From: Spirochaetaceae bacterium | GTDB lineage: Bacteria > Spirochaetota > Spirochaetia > B11-G9 | DNA: 64,000 nucleotides | Assembly: GCA_015493635.1 (NCBI GenBank) | Contig: WGCU01000066.1 | Location: 27,989-91,988, forward strand | Direction of reading: 5' to 3' | Shown here: in pieces, positions 29,736-40,135 of the stretch | How positions within the stretch are numbered: the stretch's first letter is position 1 | Layout of the letters: each line of letters opens with the position of its first letter | Made by a program: the position numbers and the translations under genes | The notes under the pieces: model-generated | Databases searched by the model: none | What the model was told of the DNA's origin: nothing | What the model saw: the letters and a program-made list of their open reading frames with translations, nothing else

Positions 29736-30592
29736 TTCTTAAAAAGCAAAATCTGATTGTTTTGGAAATTCTTACCATGGTTCTCTTCCTGTTGTTTTTG
29801 TTTCCTTTTGTCATTCTCTTGATCAACTCTGCAAAAAACTCATTTTTAGTTACACAACGTCCTATGGCACTTCCCAACCACTGGGGGATGATACTCACCA
29901 ATATAAAAACTATTTGGACGAATCCTAATATTGCCTACCCCTCTTCATTTATGACGAGTATCATCGTTACTGCTTCTTCTATTATAGTTATTAATATTTT
30001 CTCATCTCAGGCAGCATGGGTCCTGGTAAGAAATAACTCCAGAACTTCAAAAATTATTTTTATCATATTTGTTGCTGCCATGGTTATACCATTCCAGATA
30101 GTTATGTTCCCGCTTCTTTCATGGTATCGGAAAATTTATGAAATTACCGGCATCCGATTGCTGCGAACGCATATCGGCCTCATTTTTACCTATCTTGGCT
30201 TTGGTATGTCCCTCTCAATATTCATGTTCCACGGATTTATTAAAAGCATCCCCTATGAGCTTGAAGAAGCCGCAACCATCGACGGGTGCCGAAAAGATCA
30301 GATATTTTACAAGATACTATCTCCCCTTCTGACACCGATCCACGCAACGGTAATGATACTCAACGGTATATGGATATGGAACGACTACCTTCTCCCTCTG
30401 CTCATTCTGGGTAAAGGGAACAAGGTTCAGACCATTCCCCTTGCAGTGTCCAACTTTGCAGGGGCTTATGTTGTACAATGGAACCTTATTCTTACCGCAA
30501 TACTAATGGCAATAGTACCTATAATTATTTTCTTTCTCGCAGCGCAGAAATACATTATCAGCGGCATGGTTGCCGGATCCATTAAATCTTAA
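29732..30592 (+). CDS. Sugar ABC transporter permease 2
   Basis: A 286-residue MalG/UgpE-type permease with about six helices and the EAA loop [18 protein letters not shown] (about 175-192). It starts in an ATG-stop-type overlap with permease 1 and likely pairs with it. No ATPase gene follows, so a shared MsmK/UgpC-type ATPase elsewhere is expected. Its TAA shares bases with the convergent leuB stop. Confidence 0.9.
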   Translation: MILKKQNLIVLEILTMVLFLLFLFPFVILLINSAKNSFLVTQRPMALPNHWGMILTNIKTIWTNPNIAYPSSFMTSIIVTASSIIVINIFSSQAAWVLVRNNSRTSKIIFIIFVAAMVIPFQIVMFPLLSWYRKIYEITGIRLLRTHIGLIFTYLGFGMSLSIFMFHGFIKSIPYELEEAATIDGCRKDQIFYKILSPLLTPIHATVMILNGIWIWNDYLLPLLILGKGNKVQTIPLAVSNFAGAYVVQWNLILTAILMAIVPIIIFFLAAQKYIISGMVAGSIKS

Positions 30593-31653
30593 CTGATGGC
30601 TGCAGCTACCGCATCTCCCATTGCTGAAGTAGAAACCGCATGACCCTTTCCACCGGCAAGGTCGGCTGTCCGAAGGCCCGAAGCAATAACCTTTTCAACA
30701 GCAGCATATATGTCGTTCGCCGATTTCAGATCTTTAAATGAAAATTCAAGCATCATTGCCGCTGAAAGAATCTGTGCAATGGGATTTGCTATCCCCTTTC
30801 CCGCGATATCCGGTGCGGAACCTCCGGACGGTTCAAACAGGTTTATCTCCGCTCCAAGAGAGGCGGAAGGAAGCATGCCAAGAGAACCGGCAAGAGCTGC
30901 GGATTCGTCGGACAGTATATCCCCGAACAGGTTTCCCGTAAGAATAACATCAAACTGGGAAGGATCAAGAATAAGCTGCATAGCCGCATTATCAACATAC
31001 ATGTGATTAACCGAAACTTCGGGATACTCTTTCGCTACCTTTTCTACTGTTCTTCGCCACAGAATGGAAGTATGAAGAACGTTGGCCTTATCTACCGATG
31101 TAAGCTTCTTCCGCCGGTTCATGGCAGCTTCAAATCCGACACGGGCGATTTTCTCAACTTCTTCAGCAGAATATATCATCGTATCCATACCGGTGTGACT
31201 GTCCACTTTCTTCGGCTTTCCGAAATAGATACCTCCGGAAAGCTCCCGTACCGTAAGGATGTCTATACCACGTGCCACCTGTGAAGGAGCAAGCGGGCAG
31301 AGATCCTTTACTTCCTTGTATATTTTTACCGGGCGTATATTTGCGAAAAGCTTCAACGATTTCCGTATCGCAAGAAGGCCGCCAAGTTCAGGCCGTTCCT
31401 CCGGCGGAAGTGAATCCCATTTCGGTCCTCCTATACTGCCCAAGAGTACCGCATCTGAGTCCCTGCAAAGCGAAAGTGTTTCTTCTGGGAGTGCGGTATC
31501 ATGGGTATCAATAGCTATTCCTCCGATAAGCCCCTCTTTAAAATCAAAATCAAGCATCCGCTTTTTCCCGACAGCCCGTAAAACTTTCAAAGCTTCCGCC
31601 ATAACTTCGGGACCGATCCCGTCGCCTGATAAAACTACTACTTTATACTGCAT
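30589..31653 (-). CDS. leuB: 3-isopropylmalate dehydrogenase
   Basis: A 354-residue NAD-dependent dehydrogenase that oxidises and decarboxylates 3-isopropylmalate in leucine synthesis. Typical features are GDGIGPEVM at 10-18, [21 protein letters not shown] and the NAD site [14 protein letters not shown]. Last gene of the ilvBND-leuB unit, 19 bases after ilvD. Confidence 0.95.
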   Translation of the reverse strand: MQYKVVVLSGDGIGPEVMAEALKVLRAVGKKRMLDFDFKEGLIGGIAIDTHDTALPEETLSLCRDSDAVLLGSIGGPKWDSLPPEERPELGGLLAIRKSLKLFANIRPVKIYKEVKDLCPLAPSQVARGIDILTVRELSGGIYFGKPKKVDSHTGMDTMIYSAEEVEKIARVGFEAAMNRRKKLTSVDKANVLHTSILWRRTVEKVAKEYPEVSVNHMYVDNAAMQLILDPSQFDVILTGNLFGDILSDESAALAGSLGMLPSASLGAEINLFEPSGGSAPDIAGKGIANPIAQILSAAMMLEFSFKDLKSANDIYAAVEKVIASGLRTADLAGGKGHAVSTSAMGDAVAAAIS

Positions 31654-31672
31654 GTTACCATCCTTTTAAAGT

Positions 31673-33346
31673 TCATTTTTCGCCCGGTTTACGTAAAACA
31701 GCGCCGGTATTTGCTGACTGCACATAGTGTGCGTACCTTCCAAGAAAGCCATACCCCAGATCTTTCTCTTTTATTTCAAGGGACTCATAGCGTTTCTTGA
31801 TTTCTTCCGCATCGACAAGAAGTTCAAGCTTCCTGTTCTTAAGGTCAAAACGGATAGTATCCCCGTTTTTAACAACAGCAATCAGTCCGCCGTCGGCAGC
31901 TTCAGGAGAAACATGCCCTATAACTGCTCCTGTCGAACCTCCGGAAAATCTGCCGTCAGTTATAAGGACAACATCGTTTATCAGACCGACACCAACAAGA
32001 GCTGAGGTTGGGGAAAGCATTTCCCTCATTCCAGGTCCTCCTTTCGGCCCTTCGTACCGAATGACAACGACATCTCCACGTTTAATTTTACCAGAAAGGA
32101 TATCCTCCGAGGCACGTTCACCATCTTCATACACAACAGCAGGACCTTCATGTTTCTGCAGGCTTTCCGGTACACCGGATTGTTTTACAATTGAACCATG
32201 CTCAGCTAGATTACCATAGAGAACCGCAAGCCCTCCCTCTTTATGATAAGGATTTGAAAGCGGCCTTATTATATCTTCATTAAAGGGTTTAACTGATCCG
32301 GCAATTTCTCCGGCAGATTTCATGCTGACGGTAAGCGCGTTTTCTTTAAGTACACCCAGTTCCTGAAGCCTGTTAAAGATGGCAGAAACTCCCCCTGCTT
32401 CATCTAGATCCTCAATATGCTGGTTCCCAACGGGAGACAAATGACAGAGGTGTGGTATCTTCCTTGAGAGCTCATCAAACAGATCAATAGAAAAGGGGAT
32501 CCCGAAACTATCCGCAACTGCCGGCAGATGCAGTGTCGTATTTGTCGATCCACCAAGAGCTACATCTACAGCTACCGCATTGTAAAAAGAGTCAGGAGTA
32601 ACGATATCCCGAGGTTTAATATCCCTTTCAACCAGCTTCATAACCTGCATACCGACCTCTTTGGCCAGTCGAATACGTCCTGAATCAACTGCGGGAATCG
32701 TTCCATTTCCCGGCAAGGCAACACCAAGAGCTTCACTTAAAGAATTCATGGAATTAGCCGTAAAAAGACCCGCACACGAACCGGCTCCCGGACATGCCCT
32801 GTTCTCTATCTCTTTAAACTCTTTGTCATCTATTTTTCCTACGGACAGACTGCCCACCGCTTCAAAAACAGAAACAAGATCAATTGACTTTCCCTGATAA
32901 CATCCTGCCATCATGGGACCGCCGCTAATTATAATCGATGGAATGTTAAGACGCCCCATGGCCATAAGCATTCCCGGAGTTATCTTGTCACAGTTTGAGA
33001 CAAAAACAAGACCGTCAAAAGGTGCACCTTTTGCAACAATTTCAACAGAATCTGCTATTAAATCCCGGGACGGAAGAGAATAGTACATCCCTTCATGATC
33101 CATCGCAATACCATCACAGATACCTATTGTTGAAAACTGCATAGGCGTTCCTCCGGCCATACGAACACCGGCCTTTACCGCTTCCTCAATTGTTTTTAAA
33201 TGCATATGACCCGGAATAATTTCATTCGCTGAAGACGCAATACCTATTATCGGCTGGTAGATTTCCTTATCTGTCAGCCCGAGAGCCTTCATAAGTGATC
33301 TGTGGGGTGCCCTGTTTACACCTTTCTTCATTCTGTCGCTTCTCAT
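31673..33346 (-). CDS. ilvD: Dihydroxy-acid dehydratase
   Basis: A 557-residue Fe-S enzyme that dehydrates 2,3-dihydroxy acids in valine and isoleucine synthesis. The cluster cysteines lie in [19 protein letters not shown] and [34 protein letters not shown] is typical of the C-terminal half. The ATG has AAGGAG upstream. Confidence 0.96.
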   Translation of the reverse strand: MRSDRMKKGVNRAPHRSLMKALGLTDKEIYQPIIGIASSANEIIPGHMHLKTIEEAVKAGVRMAGGTPMQFSTIGICDGIAMDHEGMYYSLPSRDLIADSVEIVAKGAPFDGLVFVSNCDKITPGMLMAMGRLNIPSIIISGGPMMAGCYQGKSIDLVSVFEAVGSLSVGKIDDKEFKEIENRACPGAGSCAGLFTANSMNSLSEALGVALPGNGTIPAVDSGRIRLAKEVGMQVMKLVERDIKPRDIVTPDSFYNAVAVDVALGGSTNTTLHLPAVADSFGIPFSIDLFDELSRKIPHLCHLSPVGNQHIEDLDEAGGVSAIFNRLQELGVLKENALTVSMKSAGEIAGSVKPFNEDIIRPLSNPYHKEGGLAVLYGNLAEHGSIVKQSGVPESLQKHEGPAVVYEDGERASEDILSGKIKRGDVVVIRYEGPKGGPGMREMLSPTSALVGVGLINDVVLITDGRFSGGSTGAVIGHVSPEAADGGLIAVVKNGDTIRFDLKNRKLELLVDAEEIKKRYESLEIKEKDLGYGFLGRYAHYVQSANTGAVLRKPGEK

Positions 33347-33369
33347 TATATTCTCCTTACCCTACTATG

Positions 33370-33873
33370 TTATTTTTTATCCCATCTGTTCATGGCTACT
33401 ATACCGCTTCTTGCAACCTCTACAATCTGGTGATGTTCAAAAAGGCTTAAAAAAGAATCGATTTTTTCTGTTGTACCGGTTATTTCCACAATAAACCCTT
33501 CGGGTCCCGCATCAAGAACCGACGCCTTAAATACGTTGATCATCTGTAGAATTTCGTTCCGCTGTCCATGGGGAATACGGATCTTTATCAGGCCGATCTC
33601 CCTATCCAGCTTGGATTCGTTCGTAATAGTCCACACCTTAACAACATCTATAATTTTATAAAGCTGCTTTTGAATCTGCTCAATACTCCGGTCATCTCCT
33701 TTGACGACAATGGTCAGACGAAACATATCACTCTGCTTGGTATTGCCTGCTGATATGCCGTCAATATTGAAGCCCCTCCGGGTAATCAAACTTGTAACCT
33801 TGGAGAGCACTCCCGGATGATTATTTACGAGAACCGATACAATATGATCTGACAGCTGCTGGTTTTCTCCCAT
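33370..33873 (-). CDS. ilvN: Acetolactate synthase small (regulatory) subunit
   Basis: A 167-residue protein with an N-terminal ACT domain (VLVNNHPGVLSKVTSLITRRGFNI...) and the AHAS small-subunit C-terminal domain. It gives the large subunit activity and valine feedback inhibition. The start is the ATG at 33873, with AAGGTGG eight bases before; a GTG at 33885 is less likely. Thirteen bases follow the ilvB stop. Confidence 0.94.
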   Translation of the reverse strand: MGENQQLSDHIVSVLVNNHPGVLSKVTSLITRRGFNIDGISAGNTKQSDMFRLTIVVKGDDRSIEQIQKQLYKIIDVVKVWTITNESKLDREIGLIKIRIPHGQRNEILQMINVFKASVLDAGPEGFIVEITGTTEKIDSFLSLFEHHQIVEVARSGIVAMNRWDKK

Positions 33874-33886
33874 AATTTTTACCACC

Positions 33887-35554
33887 TTAGAATTTTGTTA
33901 TTACTTTATCGAGGGGCTTCCCGGCAGGAACCATGGGAAGAACATTCTGCTTTGGATCTACAACAGCATGTACAAGCATGCTTGTTTGACACTCCGCTAG
34001 CTCACGAATAATCTCTTCGGCATGGGCAGCATCTTCGAGACGAACCGCTTTTATACCAAAAACCTCCGCAAGCTTTAGAAAATCAGGATTGTCATTCATA
34101 TCCGTTCCGGAATAACGTTTATCAAAGAGAAGCTCCTGCCACTGCCGCACCATTCCGAGATAACTGTTATCCATGATAATCATTTTTACTTTCAATTTAT
34201 ACTTGCGGATCGTATTCAGCTCCTGCATATTCATCTGGAAACCACCGTCTCCCGAAAACATAAGCACTTCTCTGTCAGGATTTCCCACTGCTGCTCCTAT
34301 GGCGGCGGGAAGACCGAATCCCATAGTACCAAGCCCCCCGGAGGTAAGGAACGTCCGGGGATACCGAAAACGGTAATACTGACCAACCCACATCTGGTTC
34401 TGTCCCACATCAGTTGCTACAATTGTATTGTCCGGGAATATCCTCGATGCAAGTTCTACAAGATACTGGGGTTTTAAAAGTCCCTCTTTATCATACGTCA
34501 GGGGATTCTTCCTGCGGTATTCATCGATTTCATCTACCCAGTGCGAATAATTACCATGAATATCTGATGCATTCAACTCTTTTAAAACAGACGTGGCTGG
34601 ACCGACGATAGGCAGATCAACAGGAATATTTTTTCCAATTTCGGCAGGGTCAATATCAACATGAATAAGTTTGGCATTTTTTGCAAATACCGATGTATCA
34701 CCGGTTATCCTGTCGGAGAAGCGTACTCCGATTGCAATAATGAGATCAGCATTCTGAATCGCATAGTTGGCGTAAAGGGTACCATGCATTCCCATAAAAC
34801 CGCAGTAAAGCCGTTCATCCTCAGGATTGATCCCATGACCCATCAGTGTTGTTGCCACGGGAATTCCCGATTTATTAAGGAACTTGTTAAGCTCATCATT
34901 CGCTTCAGAAAGATTGATACCTCCCCCCGCCAATATAAGCGGCTTTTTTGCTTTTTCAAGCATTTTTACCGTTGTTCTTATCTGTTTCGGATGTCCTGTT
35001 GTTTTGGGACGGTAATTTGGCAGCTGAGGATCATCAGGATATCTAAAAGGATAATCCTGCCGCTGAACATTTCCGGGGATATCAACAACGACGGGTCCGG
35101 GGCGGCCGGTACCAGCAAGGTAGAAGGCACGTTTTATGGTAAGGGCAAGATCCTTTATATCTTTGACAAGAAAATTTGCCTTGGTTATGGGAAGGGTGAT
35201 TCCGGTAACATCCGCTTCCTGAAAAGCATCTGTTCCAATTTTATCAGTGGAAACCTGTCCTGTTATAACAACGAGGGGAATGGAATCCATGTAAGCCGTT
35301 GCAATACCCGTAATGGTGTTGGTAGCTCCCGGACCGGATGTAACAAGAACAACCCCTGTTTTTCCCGTTGATCGGGCATACCCGTCCGCAGCGTGTGTTC
35401 CCCCCTGCTCATGACGAGGCTGAATAAGCCGTAAACCTTCACCATGTTTATGGAGTTCATCGAAAATTGAAATAACTGCACCGCCTGTATAGCAAAAAAG
35501 GGTATCAACACCCTCCTTTTTCAGACTTTCAATAACAATTCTTGCACCATTCAT
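33887..35554 (-). CDS. ilvB: Acetolactate synthase large subunit
   Basis: A 555-residue thiamine-diphosphate enzyme that joins two pyruvates, or pyruvate and 2-oxobutyrate. The TPP motif is MFSGDGGFQMNMQELNTI, the FAD region HGTLYANYAI, and the glutamate activator lies in the RHEQGGTHAADGYAR stretch. The start is the ATG at 35554, with AGGAGG five bases upstream. It begins the branched-chain amino-acid unit. Confidence 0.95.
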   Translation of the reverse strand: MNGARIVIESLKKEGVDTLFCYTGGAVISIFDELHKHGEGLRLIQPRHEQGGTHAADGYARSTGKTGVVLVTSGPGATNTITGIATAYMDSIPLVVITGQVSTDKIGTDAFQEADVTGITLPITKANFLVKDIKDLALTIKRAFYLAGTGRPGPVVVDIPGNVQRQDYPFRYPDDPQLPNYRPKTTGHPKQIRTTVKMLEKAKKPLILAGGGINLSEANDELNKFLNKSGIPVATTLMGHGINPEDERLYCGFMGMHGTLYANYAIQNADLIIAIGVRFSDRITGDTSVFAKNAKLIHVDIDPAEIGKNIPVDLPIVGPATSVLKELNASDIHGNYSHWVDEIDEYRRKNPLTYDKEGLLKPQYLVELASRIFPDNTIVATDVGQNQMWVGQYYRFRYPRTFLTSGGLGTMGFGLPAAIGAAVGNPDREVLMFSGDGGFQMNMQELNTIRKYKLKVKMIIMDNSYLGMVRQWQELLFDKRYSGTDMNDNPDFLKLAEVFGIKAVRLEDAAHAEEIIRELAECQTSMLVHAVVDPKQNVLPMVPAGKPLDKVITKF

Positions 35555-35609
35555 TCCGTCCTCCTGTAAAAAAACTACCACTAAAGTGATTTAAATGCAA
35601 GAGAGATGT

Positions 35610-36242
35610 TTATAAATACTTCAGATAATTCAGTATTAGTAAAGTACCGTTAAACATAAGAAAAGGGATCATGAACATCCAGTATCTTTTATTTCCCGGA
35701 TACCTGTTCTGTCTGACGGATAGTGTTCTCTCTTCAGACAGATTATCTGAGAGGAAGAGAATATCATCCAGATACTTTGTAAAGGCATTGATGAGCGATA
35801 CCCGGCCTTTCTTTTCCCATATGTTACCATATCTGATTTCGGTTATTCTCTCAAAATAAAAGAAAACAGATCCCAGCAGCTGCCCGCCTCTACCGGGAAG
35901 AAGAAGACGGGATGATATAGAAATCCTTGAAACATAAACGAGCCCTATAAGAAGTAGAGACCTTGAGACACCTGACACGAGAGCATCCTTTGTTATAGGC
36001 ATCCCGAATACTGTCAGAAGTACTTCTCCAGCAGGACGCAGCAGATGCGCAGCAGTTATTCCTGTGAAAAGAAGTATGTTAGGTAATATCTTAAATCTTT
36101 TTCCCCGGAGGATAAAAAGAGCAATTACGCAGACGGTTTGAAAAATACGGACAGAAAGTGATGTCTGGAAGAGAAACAATGGAAGGAAAATAAACCATCC
36201 CGTAAAAAGGTGTTCCGGTTTTATTTCAGGAGCATATCTCAT
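35610..36242 (-). CDS. CbiQ / ECF-T-like membrane protein
   Basis: A 210-residue membrane protein with about five helices. The stretch SRSLLLIGLVYVSRISIS and the later cytoplasmic helix region weakly resemble ECF transporter T components (CbiQ). It overlaps the Gx-type transporter by four bases, so they are coupled. If the Gx protein is an S-like component, this may be its partner. ECF ATPases are not present here. The similarity is faint. Confidence 0.5.
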   Translation of the reverse strand: MRYAPEIKPEHLFTGWFIFLPLFLFQTSLSVRIFQTVCVIALFILRGKRFKILPNILLFTGITAAHLLRPAGEVLLTVFGMPITKDALVSGVSRSLLLIGLVYVSRISISSRLLLPGRGGQLLGSVFFYFERITEIRYGNIWEKKGRVSLINAFTKYLDDILFLSDNLSEERTLSVRQNRYPGNKRYWMFMIPFLMFNGTLLILNYLKYL

Positions 36243-36778
36243 ACGCCGTATTCCGCCGCTTTCAGCCAGCGGGACCGGTAAAAAAATTCCGAAGCAAAAA
36301 AACCAAGAACTAGAGAGGTGACAAACCCTGTAATAAGAAACGGAGGGGCTATATATTTTACCGCACTCCCGAAAATAAAAACTTTTGACAGGTAAAGCTG
36401 AATCATGTTGCTGCCGAGAGCACCGAAAATGCTTACTCCTATGAGCGATATTCTACGGCCGAACAGATAAAACACACCAAGCATAACCAAACCGCTTACA
36501 AGAGAACCGGCTGCGGAAAACAGAAAAATGTAGGAAAAAAGAGTACCATTTATAAATCCCTGGCCAACCGCTTTTAAAATAACGAGAAGGAAAATATCCC
36601 GTGGTGAGAATACTGCAATACTGATAATAAGAGGTAGATTAGCCAGCCCAAGGCGTAAAAAAGGTACCGGCTTCGGGATCATATATTCGATGGTTGAAAG
36701 GAATATACAAAGTGCAGCAAAAAGAGCTACTGTTTCGCGGCTGTATTTATACTTCATCTTCATCATCAAGAAAATCAA
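36239..36778 (-). CDS. Gx transporter family / HepI-like membrane protein
   Basis: A 179-residue protein with five to six helices. PFLRLGLANLPLIISI and GQGFINGTLFSYIFLFS are typical of the Gx_transp family, once called heptaprenyl diphosphate synthase component I. The family often sits beside apbE and is thought to be a small-molecule permease. The first ATGs (36778, 36763, 36757) cannot be told apart, since no clear Shine-Dalgarno exists. It overlaps the 76-aa gene by up to 32 bases. Confidence 0.72.
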   Translation of the reverse strand: MIFLMMKMKYKYSRETVALFAALCIFLSTIEYMIPKPVPFLRLGLANLPLIISIAVFSPRDIFLLVILKAVGQGFINGTLFSYIFLFSAAGSLVSGLVMLGVFYLFGRRISLIGVSIFGALGSNMIQLYLSKVFIFGSAVKYIAPPFLITGFVTSLVLGFFASEFFYRSRWLKAAEYGV

Positions 36779-36977
36779 GAATACTCAGATTGTTTTCAGG
36801 TTCCTCAATTTCTATAATCTCTACCGCATAAGGGGTTATATCCTTAACCAGTTTTCGTGATCCGTCAGAAAAGTAAAACCATTCCAGTACAGATCCAGTA
36901 TTTTCCTGAATATAGCGGGCGAAAAAATTTTTCCCGTAGGGAAGACGTATTTCATACCAGTTACCAGAAATATACAT
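36747..36977 (-). CDS. Small conserved-context protein, 76 aa, unknown
   Basis: A 76-residue acidic protein, without signal or membrane segment. The N-terminal half is beta-like (NWYEIRLPYGKNFFARYI); the C-terminus ends DFLDDEDEV. Its ATG overlaps the apbE stop by one base and its end overlaps the Gx-type gene, so it is translated as part of the apbE operon. I do not recognise the family; in other genomes a NusG domain II protein occupies this place, but this one does not resemble it. Confidence 0.55.
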   Translation of the reverse strand: MYISGNWYEIRLPYGKNFFARYIQENTGSVLEWFYFSDGSRKLVKDITPYAVEIIEIEEPENNLSILDFLDDEDEV

Positions 36978-38002
36978 TAGTCAGCCACCTTGTATTTGGA
37001 ATTGGAAAGGGTAAAGTTCTTTATCCCTGAAGAAAGATAGACATCATGATTGCTTGATACTATAACAGCTTCAATAAAGGGCGTCTCTTCGACAAGTTTC
37101 ATCCCCTTCTTCAAGCCCAAAGCGAAAACCACCGTAGAATAACCATCTGCGGTTATGGAATCTTTACCTATTATAGTTACACTTATAAGATCATTCTCTA
37201 TCGGATAACCGGTAAAGGTATTAAAAATATGGTGATATTTTTTTCCATTGTACACAAAAAAACGTTCGTATTTACCGGAGGTAACCACAGCTTCGTCACT
37301 GACAGAAAGTATCCCAAGATAATTCCCGCGGGTTTCTTCAGGATCCTGTACACCAACATGCCACTCCCGTTTATTCGATTTCCTGCCGATAACAAAAACA
37401 TTCCCCCCAAGGTTTATAATACCCTTTTCTACGTTATGGTCCACAAGATACCGGTAAACTCTATCTGCAGCCCATCCCTTTGCTATTGCACCAAGATCAA
37501 TACTCATCCCTTTTTTCTTTAAATAAACAGAGTAATCTTTTTCATTCAGGACAACATCTTTATAATTTACCAAACTGAGAGCCTTTTTAAGTTCCACGGT
37601 ACCGGGAACCCGGGGATGATCAGTACCGATACCCCAGAGAGAAACAACAGGACCAATTGTTATATCAAATGAACCATCACTGAGAGCGGAGAGTTCAATC
37701 CCTTTTTTTATAACAAAAAATGTTTCTTTTGATACTTTGACGGAAGATTCACCCGACATTTCATTGATAGCAGAAACCTCGCTGCTTTTTATGTTTCTGC
37801 TCATTTTCGATTCAACTTCATCAATAAGAGCAAAACTTCCCTTAAGAAGGGAGTCAGCCACAGGAGATTCTATCTGTATCCGGTTTAAAGTACCGAGAGC
37901 GTAATGATCCGCGGAAACAAACACTGTCTGTTCATTTTTACATCCGGACAATCCGGCAAGTAGTACTGCAAAAGCAGCATAAAGGATGCTTTTTGACTTC
38001 AT
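36977..38002 (-). CDS. apbE: FAD:protein FMN transferase (ApbE lipoprotein)
   Basis: A 341-residue lipoprotein with the lipobox LAGLSGC (C21). The ApbE domain follows with MSRNIKSSEVSAINE, DLGAIAKGWAADRV, INLGGNVFVIG and ADGYSTVVFALG. It attaches FMN covalently to threonine of membrane redox proteins such as Rnf or Nqr subunits, none of which are in this window. TATAAA ends eight bases before the ATG. Confidence 0.92.
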   Translation of the reverse strand: MKSKSILYAAFAVLLAGLSGCKNEQTVFVSADHYALGTLNRIQIESPVADSLLKGSFALIDEVESKMSRNIKSSEVSAINEMSGESSVKVSKETFFVIKKGIELSALSDGSFDITIGPVVSLWGIGTDHPRVPGTVELKKALSLVNYKDVVLNEKDYSVYLKKKGMSIDLGAIAKGWAADRVYRYLVDHNVEKGIINLGGNVFVIGRKSNKREWHVGVQDPEETRGNYLGILSVSDEAVVTSGKYERFFVYNGKKYHHIFNTFTGYPIENDLISVTIIGKDSITADGYSTVVFALGLKKGMKLVEETPFIEAVIVSSNHDVYLSSGIKNFTLSNSKYKVAD

Positions 38003-38110
38003 ACCAATAATTTATACATTTTTCTCCTGTTAACCAATACTCCTGCAGGAATTTTAAAAAATCTCTTGGTTTTTAGGTATTTTGTATAGAAAGTTTCTTA
38101 TATTTTCTCT

Positions 38111-38116
38111 TATACT
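38111..38116 (+). promoter_or_regulatory. -10 box of ptsH
   Basis: TATACT ends eight bases before the HPr ATG at 38125; no Shine-Dalgarno lies between. The -35 region is not recognisable. Confidence 0.4.
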
Positions 38117-38124
38117 TACTATCT

Positions 38125-38400
38125 ATGGTAAAAAAGCATGCAATTATACGGAACAGTGCCGGTATTCACGTACGACCTTCTGGCATAATATACGAAAACG
38201 TAAAGGATTATCCCGGACAAATAGACATTATATTTAATGATGAAACCTATACATTGAATTCGATAATGGTCCTTCTGGCCATGGGTCTTGTACAGGGATC
38301 GGAAATAGATATTGCGGTAGCAGGACCTGAAGAAGAGAAAAAATGTGATGAACTTTGCAGACTTTTTGAAAAAGAATACGACTTCCCTCCCCGGGAGTAG
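38125..38400 (+). CDS. ptsH: Phosphocarrier protein HPr
   Basis: A 91-residue HPr. H15 in GIHVRPSG is the EI-dependent phosphate carrier, and S46 in NSIMVLLAMGL is the HPr-kinase site. It hands phosphate to PTS EIIA proteins such as the one at 25597. EI and HPr kinase are outside the window. The gene precedes rpiB by 24 bases. Confidence 0.94.
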   Translation: MVKKHAIIRNSAGIHVRPSGIIYENVKDYPGQIDIIFNDETYTLNSIMVLLAMGLVQGSEIDIAVAGPEEEKKCDELCRLFEKEYDFPPRE

Positions 38401-38424
38401 AATCAGGCTAAAGGAGATACAGAA

Positions 38425-38865
38425 ATGAAGAAAGTTGTTCTTGGTGCCGATCATGGCGGATTTGAACTAAAAAACAGAATTGCAGACTACCTTAAACAGA
38501 AAGGATACTCTATTACAAACGTCGGTGTAGACTCTTCCGATTCTGTTGACTACCCGGATATGGCAGAAAAAGCCTGCCTTGAGTTTAAAAAAGGCGGTTA
38601 TGAATTCGGTGTTGTCTGCTGTGGAACTGGAATTGGTATAAGCATCTCGGCCAACAAAGTTAAAGGTATCCGGTGCGCCCTCCCTCAGAATATATATGCC
38701 GCTAAAATGTCAAAAGAACACAATAATGCTAACTTTATTGCCTTTGGCGGCAGAATTGACTATCCTGAAAAGGTAGAGGATATGGTAGATGCCTTTGTCA
38801 CTGCTGCTTTTGCCGAAGGACGCCATGACCGCAGGGTACGCAAGATAATGGCTCTTGAACAATAA
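38425..38865 (+). CDS. rpiB: Ribose 5-phosphate isomerase B
   Basis: A 146-residue RpiB/LacAB-type isomerase, interconverting ribose 5-phosphate and ribulose 5-phosphate. H10 in GADHGGFELK and C66 in CCGTGIGISI are the catalytic region, and RCAL with H99 completes the site. A clear AAGGAG precedes the ATG. It shares the direction of ptsH and may share its transcript. Confidence 0.93.
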   Translation: MKKVVLGADHGGFELKNRIADYLKQKGYSITNVGVDSSDSVDYPDMAEKACLEFKKGGYEFGVVCCGTGIGISISANKVKGIRCALPQNIYAAKMSKEHNNANFIAFGGRIDYPEKVEDMVDAFVTAAFAEGRHDRRVRKIMALEQ

Positions 38866-38884
38866 GTATTATTAGTATTATACT
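38855..38884 (+). promoter_or_regulatory. Promoter of the four-gene SBP-GTPase-ABC-ribbon operon
   Basis: TTGAAC (38855-38860), 18 bases, TATACT (38879-38884), then six bases to the ATG at 38891. The -35 box overlaps the rpiB 3' end. Confidence 0.55.
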
Positions 38885-38890
38885 CATAAT

Positions 38891-40135
38891 ATGAGCACTG
38901 AATATTTCACTCTCGATGATACACTTTTTACCATAACAGAAAAATATCCTGATACCATTTCTGTTTTTACCGCCAATGGGTTTCCGCAGATGGGCGATGA
39001 TACGAAACGTAAGGATTTTGGAAACAGAATTACCCTGGGTACAGCTCTTACTTTCCAGAAAAGAGATGTAGAAACTTTTACAAAACTCCTCATAACAGCT
39101 ATAGAAGGGACCGGAGAAGATGGTGACGTTACCCTCATAAATCGGAAACCAGTCCGTGGTGAAAGTCTTAAAATAGCCGGGCTTCTGCCCTGTCCGGTCA
39201 GGATCCCTCTTTTGGATTCTTTTAACGCTTTTTCCAAAGAATATCAGTCCAGGCACACCATTCAACTTGAATACGAACTGAAAGCTGCTTCCATGGGAGT
39301 GGAATGGATTGACGATAACCTTAAAAACATAACAGATCCTTCCGGTATACCGGACCTTTTTATTTCAGCCGGGTTTGACCTCTTTTTTGATGAAGAAAAA
39401 ATTGGAAAATTTAAAAATAACAGTGTTTTCAAAGACTCTGTATCCTATTCGGGAGTAAACCCTTCATTCAAAAATTATAATCTGAAAGATCCTCAGGGTC
39501 ATTATTCCATGATAGGCGTGGTGCCCGCTGTTTTTCTTGTAAATCTAAAAGATATCGGAGGCCGAAAAGTTCCAAAAACATGGGAAGATATCCTTTCTCC
39601 GGAGTTTGAAAACAGTGTTTCTCTTCCCGTTGGGGATTTTGACCTCTTCAACGGGATACTTCTCAACATTCACAAACGCTTCGGTGAAGATGGAGTCCGT
39701 AAGCTCGGCCGGAGCCTCCTGGAATCTCTCCATCCTTCCCAGATGGTTAAAAGTGAGAAGAAAGCTGTTAACAGACCTGTTATAACCATTCTCCCCTACT
39801 TTTTTACAAAGACTGTACGGGAAGGATCAACCATGACAGCGGTATGGCCAGAAGACGGGGCCATCATAAGCCCTCTTTTCATGCTCGCAAAAGCAGACCG
39901 GCTGGACAAACTTCAGGAGATAATCGATTTTTTTGCTTCTAAAGAAACGGGAGAGATCCTCTCCCATCAGGGACTTTTTCCAAGTACCCACCCGGAAGTA
40001 GACAACAGATTATCTGAAAACAATACATTTTCCTGGCTGGGATGGGATTATATCTACCGTATCGATATAGCAGAGACAATACATACATGCGAAAAATTAT
40101 TTGATGAATCCATTCGTGAAGGAGTCTCCGTATGA
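38891..40135 (+). CDS. Cytoplasmic substrate-binding-like protein with DUF1858-like N-terminus
   Basis: A 414-residue protein with no signal peptide. Residues 1-75 form a DUF1858-like helical domain (ITEKYPDTISVFTANGFPQM). Residues about 90-405 look like a type 2 periplasmic-binding fold of the iron/polyamine class: IPDLFISAGFDLFF, SMIGVVPAVFLVNLKDIGG, PKTWEDILSPEF. A conserved-looking C101 (LLPCPVRIP) marks the join. Binding proteins normally work outside the cell; this one would be cytosolic. It is the first gene of a tight operon with a GTPase, a soluble ABC ATPase and a zinc ribbon, overlapping the GTPase by four bases. A metal or cofactor-binding role is inferred. Confidence 0.75.
   Translation: MSTEYFTLDDTLFTITEKYPDTISVFTANGFPQMGDDTKRKDFGNRITLGTALTFQKRDVETFTKLLITAIEGTGEDGDVTLINRKPVRGESLKIAGLLPCPVRIPLLDSFNAFSKEYQSRHTIQLEYELKAASMGVEWIDDNLKNITDPSGIPDLFISAGFDLFFDEEKIGKFKNNSVFKDSVSYSGVNPSFKNYNLKDPQGHYSMIGVVPAVFLVNLKDIGGRKVPKTWEDILSPEFENSVSLPVGDFDLFNGILLNIHKRFGEDGVRKLGRSLLESLHPSQMVKSEKKAVNRPVITILPYFFTKTVREGSTMTAVWPEDGAIISPLFMLAKADRLDKLQEIIDFFASKETGEILSHQGLFPSTHPEVDNRLSENNTFSWLGWDYIYRIDIAETIHTCEKLFDESIREGVSV

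Noticed and set aside
34661..35371. A 236-codon plus-strand frame opposite ilvB
   Set aside because: It lies wholly within ilvB on the other strand, has no Shine-Dalgarno and encodes no recognisable domain; shadow of a well-conserved gene.
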